NCBI GenBank assembly: GCA_025938035.1
Contig: JAICQE010000043.1
Location: 1-25,052 of the forward strand
Direction: 5' to 3'
Length of the DNA: 25,052 nucleotides
From: Vicinamibacteria bacterium
GTDB taxonomy: Bacteria > Acidobacteriota > Vicinamibacteria > Vicinamibacterales > UBA2999
Each line of letters begins with the position of its first letter. The first letter of the stretch is position 1. The notes below the pieces were generated by a model. That model saw only the letters and a list, made by a program, of their open reading frames with translations, ran no database searches and was not told the origin of the DNA. Made by a program: the position numbers and the translations under genes. Positions 21,542 through 25,052 of this stretch are shown one piece after another.

Positions 21542-23215
21542 CTACTGCCGAAGGGCGTAGACGAACAGATTGTTCCCCGCCGACACGGCGACGTACTGCC
21601 GGCCGTTGACCGCGTAGGTCATCGGGCCCGACGCAACCTGTCCGCCGACCATCGACCTCCACAGCAGGCTGCCCGTCCGGGCGTCGAGCGCGAAGAAGTA
21701 CCCTTCGCGTCCACCGGCGAACACCAGATCGGTCGCCGTCGACAGCACGCCGGAATCGGTGACGTCGTTCATCTTGAATTCCCATTTCCGCTCGCCGGTC
21801 TGCGGATCGACCGCCTGGATCGATCCGTACCCGTCCCGCGGCAGCCGCGTGTTCGTCGCCCCGCCCACCATCGGCGGCAGCGCCATCGTCGGAAACGTCC
21901 CGGTGAAGAACTGCCCTTCGGTGAACGGTACCGCGTTCGGGCCTGGCGTCTTTCGGTAGACGGAAAACGTGTCGGCCCACGTCGGGATGTAGAACAATCC
22001 CGTTCGCGGACTGAACGACGGCGAGTACCAGTTGGTCGCGCCCTGGTTGTTCGGATAGACGAGCGTGCCTTCAGGCGTCGGCGCGAGAACCCTGTTCGGC
22101 CGCCCCTTCGCATCCCATCCGTTCACCCAGTTCACCTTGGCGAACGGGGTCGCCTTGAGGAACTGACCGGTCGCGCGATCGAGCACGTAGAAGACGCCGT
22201 TGCGATTCGCGGTCATCAGCACTTTCCTGGTCTGACCCTGGTATGCGATATCGGCAAGGACCTCAATCTGCGTCGCGTCGTAGTCGAACTCGTCGTGCGG
22301 CGTGAACTGGTAATGCCACTTGAGTTTCCCCGTGTCCGGATCGAGCGCGATCACCGAGTCCGTGTAGAGGTTGTCTCCGGGCCGGCCGTCGCCGTTCCAG
22401 TCGGGGCCTGGATTGCCGACACCCCAGTACATCAAGTTCAGATCGGCGTCGTACGAGCCGGTGACCCAGATCGGACCACCGCCTCGCTTCCAGGCCTCTC
22501 CCGACCACGTCTCGCTCCCCGGTTCGCCCGGCGCGGGGATCGTATAGAACCGCCACAGCTCCTTCCCCGTCTTCGGATCGAGGGCGAGGATGTATCCGCG
22601 AATCCCGTACTCGCCGCCGGCGGGACCCACGATCAGCTTGTCCTTCACGACGAGCGGCGCCACGGTGATCGAATACCCCGCCTCCGGGCGATCGATGGCG
22701 ACGTTCCACTCCACGGCTCCCGTCTTCGCATTCAGTGCGACGACGCGGCCGTCGATGGTCCCCATGAAGACCGAGTTGCCGAGAATCGCGACGCCGCGGT
22801 TGACGCGGCCGCAGCACACGCGCGCCGCCGGCGCCACGTTGTGGTTGTAGCGCCAGAACTGCCGTCCGGTCACCGCATCGAGCGCGACGACGTCATTGGG
22901 CGGGCTGACGGTGTACATCACGCCGTCGGCGACGATCGGGGTCGCTTCGAACTTGTCGGCGGCGCCCAGCGAACGCACCTGGAACACCCATTCCAGATTG
23001 AGGTTGTGGACGTTGGCCGGGGTGATCTGATCGAGCGTGCTGTAGCGCTGACCGTTGTAGTTTCCTGAGTACGTCAGCCAGTTCTGCGGCTCCTTCACGG
23101 CGTTCAGGATTCGGTCCGACGTGACGGGCTGCTGCGCATGAGCAGTGAACAGCGCGAGCACCAGGATGGACAGACAACTCCCAACACCCAACTTCCAATT
23201 CCCAAATGCTCGCAT
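21542..23215 (-). CDS. PQQ-dependent alcohol dehydrogenase, exported
   Basis: The 557-residue protein has a signal peptide (SILVLALFTAHAQQ, cleavage near 27) and the eight-bladed propeller repeats of quinoprotein dehydrogenases (repeated ALDxxTGxxxW, as in VVALDAVTGRQFWRY and VIALDPDTGKLKWHY). The adjacent Cys134-Cys135 in ARVCCGR is the vicinal disulfide that sits over PQQ in methanol/ethanol dehydrogenases. HDEFDYDATQ holds the Asp placed as catalytic base and metal ligand. It oxidises alcohols in the periplasm and passes electrons to cytochrome c. It has no fused haem domain. The diheme cytochrome gene directly upstream (TAG, 3 bases, ATG) is the natural electron acceptor. A heptamer repeat lies in the signal-peptide region. 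Confidence 0.93.
   Translation of the reverse strand: MRAFGNWKLGVGSCLSILVLALFTAHAQQPVTSDRILNAVKEPQNWLTYSGNYNGQRYSTLDQITPANVHNLNLEWVFQVRSLGAADKFEATPIVADGVMYTVSPPNDVVALDAVTGRQFWRYNHNVAPAARVCCGRVNRGVAILGNSVFMGTIDGRVVALNAKTGAVEWNVAIDRPEAGYSITVAPLVVKDKLIVGPAGGEYGIRGYILALDPKTGKELWRFYTIPAPGEPGSETWSGEAWKRGGGPIWVTGSYDADLNLMYWGVGNPGPDWNGDGRPGDNLYTDSVIALDPDTGKLKWHYQFTPHDEFDYDATQIEVLADIAYQGQTRKVLMTANRNGVFYVLDRATGQFLKATPFAKVNWVNGWDAKGRPNRVLAPTPEGTLVYPNNQGATNWYSPSFSPRTGLFYIPTWADTFSVYRKTPGPNAVPFTEGQFFTGTFPTMALPPMVGGATNTRLPRDGYGSIQAVDPQTGERKWEFKMNDVTDSGVLSTATDLVFAGGREGYFFALDARTGSLLWRSMVGGQVASGPMTYAVNGRQYVAVSAGNNLFVYALRQ
23176..23203. repeat. Four degenerate heptamer tandem repeats in the dehydrogenase leader
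   Basis: AACTCCC, AACACCC, AACTTCC and AATTCCC follow each other without gaps. On the coding strand they encode part of the signal peptide start (FGNWKLGVGS). They resemble short heptanucleotide repeats known from cyanobacteria. A unit gain or loss would shift the reading frame if the ATG at 23215 is the real start. Confidence 0.75.
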
Positions 23216-23218
23216 CGG

Positions 23219-24049
23219 CTACCCCTTCAACGTGAGCAGATAACTGACGACGTCCGCCACTTCCTGCGGCGTCAAACGGCCCTGGTACGACGGCATCGCC
23301 GACGGCAGGAAGCCGTGGTCCTTCAGCTCCGACTTCTGGAAGGAGCGCAGGTTCTTCGCCTGGTCGTGCATCTGCACCGAGAAGGTGTCCTGATTCAGCA
23401 GCATGCCGCGGACGACCATTCCCGACTTCAACGTGACCTGGAAGACCCGATAGTCGGGCGGCATCTCGGCATTCGGATCGACAATCGCGCGCTCGAGCGC
23501 AAGCACGTCGGGAGGAATCGGGCCGAAGCCGAAGTTGCGGATCGCGCCGGCCGCGCTGAGATCCGGACCGACCGTTCCGCCGGCTCGCTCGGCAAGATGG
23601 CAGCCGTTGCATCCGCCCTTGCCGGTGAAGATTGCGCGGCCGCGAGCGGGGTCTCCGCTCGTGGCGCTGACGCTTCGCGTGCCTCCGGCCGCCGCCGCGG
23701 ACGCCGGCGTGACGCCCACCATCGACCGCATGAACGCCACGACGGCAAGCGCCTGCGGTGTCGAGAAACTGTGCGGCGGCATCGAGGTTCCCGGGATGCC
23801 CGTCTGCACCAGCTTCGCGACGTCGTCATCGGTCGTGCCGCGGCGGATCTGTTTGAACAGCTCGACGCCGGGGACGCCGGCTCCATCGTTGTTGTGGCAG
23901 CGCCCGCAGTTGGCGTCGTACAGCTTGCGCCCTTCCGCAATCTGGTCGGCGGAGTAGCCGTGCTGCTGCGCCAGCGGCGCGCCGGCGCTCATCATCAGGG
24001 CTGCGACGAAACCTCCGGCGGCAACTGATAACGTCTTATGAGTTCGCAT
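23219..24049 (-). CDS. Exported diheme cytochrome c, electron acceptor for the PQQ dehydrogenase
   Basis: The 276-residue protein has a signal peptide (VAAGGFVAALMMSAGAPLA, cleavage near 27) and two class I cytochrome c domains. Domain 1 has CGRCH (48-52) with Met90 (GTSMPPH) as the likely axial ligand. Domain 2 has CNGCH (147-151), followed by a strand-rich part (VFQVTLKSGMVVRGMLL, FSVQMHD) that looks like the haem-binding domains common in Planctomycetes and Verrucomicrobia. It ends with a canonical closing helix (LTPQEVADVVSYLLTLKG) after SAMPSY. It lies 3 bases before the PQQ dehydrogenase on the same transcript and probably carries its electrons to an oxidase. The ATG is preceded by GAAGG. 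Confidence 0.92.
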   Translation of the reverse strand: MRTHKTLSVAAGGFVAALMMSAGAPLAQQHGYSADQIAEGRKLYDANCGRCHNNDGAGVPGVELFKQIRRGTTDDDVAKLVQTGIPGTSMPPHSFSTPQALAVVAFMRSMVGVTPASAAAAGGTRSVSATSGDPARGRAIFTGKGGCNGCHLAERAGGTVGPDLSAAGAIRNFGFGPIPPDVLALERAIVDPNAEMPPDYRVFQVTLKSGMVVRGMLLNQDTFSVQMHDQAKNLRSFQKSELKDHGFLPSAMPSYQGRLTPQEVADVVSYLLTLKG

Positions 24050-24054
24050 GGACC

Positions 24055-24072
24055 TTCATTCTAATAAATGAA
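24055..24072 (-). promoter_or_regulatory. Small AT-rich hairpin next to the cytochrome ribosome site
   Basis: The minus strand reads TTCATT-TATTAG-AATGAA. The 3' arm overlaps the GAAGG that serves as Shine-Dalgarno for the cytochrome c gene. The weak stem could tune translation, but with 6 AT-rich pairs it may be chance. Confidence 0.3.
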
Positions 24073-24073
24073 A

Positions 24074-24165
24074 ACGCCCAACCCGGGCGAACCGGATTGG
24101 GCGTGGACGCGAGATCGTGGCGCGGACCTTGTCAGGTCCGCGAGGCGAGCCTTACAAGGCTCGCC
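24074..24165. repeat. Run of three perfect hairpins between molybdoenzyme and cytochrome genes
   Basis: Three perfect inverted repeats lie in the 142-base gap: ACGCCCAA/TTGGGCGT (24074-24081 with 24097-24104), CGCGGACCT/AGGTCCGCG (24121-24142, 4-base loop) and GGCGAGCCTT/AAGGCTCGCC (24144-24165, 2-base centre). The last two are spaced by one base. The pair looks like a REP-type double hairpin; it could also end transcription of the molybdoenzyme gene. No poly-T tract is present. Confidence 0.75.
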
Positions 24166-24191
24166 CCACGGTAGTCATCGTACAAAGCCTC

Positions 24192-25052
24192 CTAGGCCCA
24201 GCGGAATCCGTGCTTCGAGAGCGGCATCGAACGCACGCGTGTCCCTGTCGCGGCGAAGATCGCGTTCGCGACCGCCGGAAGCACCGGGGGCAGCGACGGC
24301 TCCCCAAGGCCCGTCGGGTTGTTGTTCGACTTGACCCAGTGCGCCTCGACCGGCGGCGCCTGCGACATGCGGATCAGCGGGTTGTTGTTGAAGTTCGTCT
24401 GCACGGCGGCGCCGTCGACGATGGTGATCTCCTGGAACATGTGGCTGATGCCGTCCACCACACCACCCTGCACCAGGTTCTCGGCGTGGAGCGGGTTGAT
24501 CACCTGGCTCCCGATGTCGCCAGCCACCCACACCTTGTCCACCTTGATCCGCTTCTGCGCATCGACCGTGACCTGAGCGACCTCCGCGAAGTAGCCCTGG
24601 TGGGAGAACTGGAAGGCGACACCCATCGCGGTGCCCTTCGGCAGTTTCTTCTTGCCCCATTCGGACTTCTCGGCAACGAGCTTCATCACGCCGATCATCC
24701 TCTGGGCGTTGAATCCTCCGCCCTGCTGCGGCGGCGGATACGCCTCGTTGGCCAGGACGTCGAGCTTGAACTGCATCGGGTCCTTGCCGGCGGCGTGTGC
24801 CAGCTCGTCGAGGAAGCTCTGGAACACGAACGAGAACGCGTTGCTTCCAGGCGCGCGCAGCGCGCCCACCGGCACGCCGAGCGCGCCGATGATCGAATCG
24901 CCGAACTCGTAGTTCTGGACGAAGCGGGCCGGGAACTCCTGCGCGCCGTTGATGTTCGAGAAGCCGGCGTAGCGCTGCGGACCCGACGGCGGACCGAACG
25001 TCACGTGATGATCGCGCCACGCGATCAGCTTGCCGTTCGCGTCGACGCCGCC
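24192..25052 (-). CDS. Isoquinoline 1-oxidoreductase-type molybdopterin enzyme, large subunit (C-terminal part)
   Basis: The frame runs off the right edge, leaving the last 286 residues. The in-frame GTG at 25004 is internal, since coding continues upstream ([20 protein letters not shown]). The sequence matches the molybdenum-cofactor domain of the xanthine dehydrogenase superfamily, IorB branch: [58 protein letters not shown], and [26 protein letters not shown], where the Glu of GEP is the conserved active-site base. Such enzymes hydroxylate N-heterocycles or oxidise aldehydes in the periplasm, with a [2Fe-2S] subunit and often a cytochrome c. The diheme cytochrome gene downstream could take its electrons. 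Its N-terminal half and small subunit lie outside the window. Confidence 0.92.
   Translation of the reverse strand, partial: GGVDANGKLIAWRDHHVTFGPPSGPQRYAGFSNINGAQEFPARFVQNYEFGDSIIGALGVPVGALRAPGSNAFSFVFQSFLDELAHAAGKDPMQFKLDVLANEAYPPPQQGGGFNAQRMIGVMKLVAEKSEWGKKKLPKGTAMGVAFQFSHQGYFAEVAQVTVDAQKRIKVDKVWVAGDIGSQVINPLHAENLVQGGVVDGISHMFQEITIVDGAAVQTNFNNNPLIRMSQAPPVEAHWVKSNNNPTGLGEPSLPPVLPAVANAIFAATGTRVRSMPLSKHGFRWA

Overview
The window is GC-rich bacterial chromosome, most likely from an acidobacterium of the Vicinamibacteria type. This rests on a TIGR03435-family secreted protein (15187-16023), a family expanded in soil Acidobacteriota; on a PQQ dehydrogenase/cytochrome c/molybdopterin oxidoreductase neighbourhood; and on a hairpin at 19044-19061 that reads VRLKAD in one frame, a peptide I remember as common in Vicinamibacteria genomes. 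No 16S gene or search result is available, so the assignment is an inference.

Region 1 (1-4706, minus strand) is a tightly packed operon. In transcription order it encodes an unknown beta-rich protein, a PhoD-like metallophosphatase, an unknown 271-residue protein, a patatin-like phospholipase, and the first 32 residues of a GMC/cholesterol-oxidase-type flavoprotein that runs off the left edge. Gene ends overlap or nearly touch, and the set looks like a lipid or sterol modification pathway.

Region 2 (4861-10345, minus strand) is the most interesting part. It is a three-gene operon joined by two ATGA overlaps: a DUF4062 protein, a 718-residue SIR2-domain protein, and an 813-residue SMC/RecF-like ABC ATPase with an unrecognised N-terminal extension. 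A TATAAT promoter element lies 40 bases upstream of the first gene. The composition (predicted NAD-cleaving effector, ATPase sensor, DUF4062 partner) is that of an anti-phage or abortive-infection system. It recalls Lamassu and Thoeris without matching either.

Region 3 (10543-12785) holds two divergent peptidoglycan-hydrolase-like genes, a peptidoglycan-binding/GH46-like protein and an M15-like peptidase. Neither has a signal peptide. A small lipoprotein gene follows the peptidase by 3 bases.

Region 4 (12803-14671) has a lone receiver-domain regulator, a divergent RsbRD-type histidine kinase, and a tRNA-Pro(TGG).

Region 5 (14829-19030) encodes mainly exported proteins: an 8-cysteine mini-protein, the TIGR03435 protein, a PHB-depolymerase-like esterase, a matrixin-like metalloprotease and a DUF4412-like protein.

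Region 6 (19064-25052, minus strand) carries a PhzF isomerase, a small acidic protein, a HemD-type uroporphyrinogen-III synthase, a PQQ-dependent dehydrogenase with its diheme cytochrome c, and the C-terminal part of an isoquinoline 1-oxidoreductase-type molybdoenzyme. The gaps here contain a large inverted-repeat element, a run of hairpins and short tandem repeats.

No intergenic stretch exceeds 300 bases. I found no CRISPR array, transposase, integrase or rRNA.
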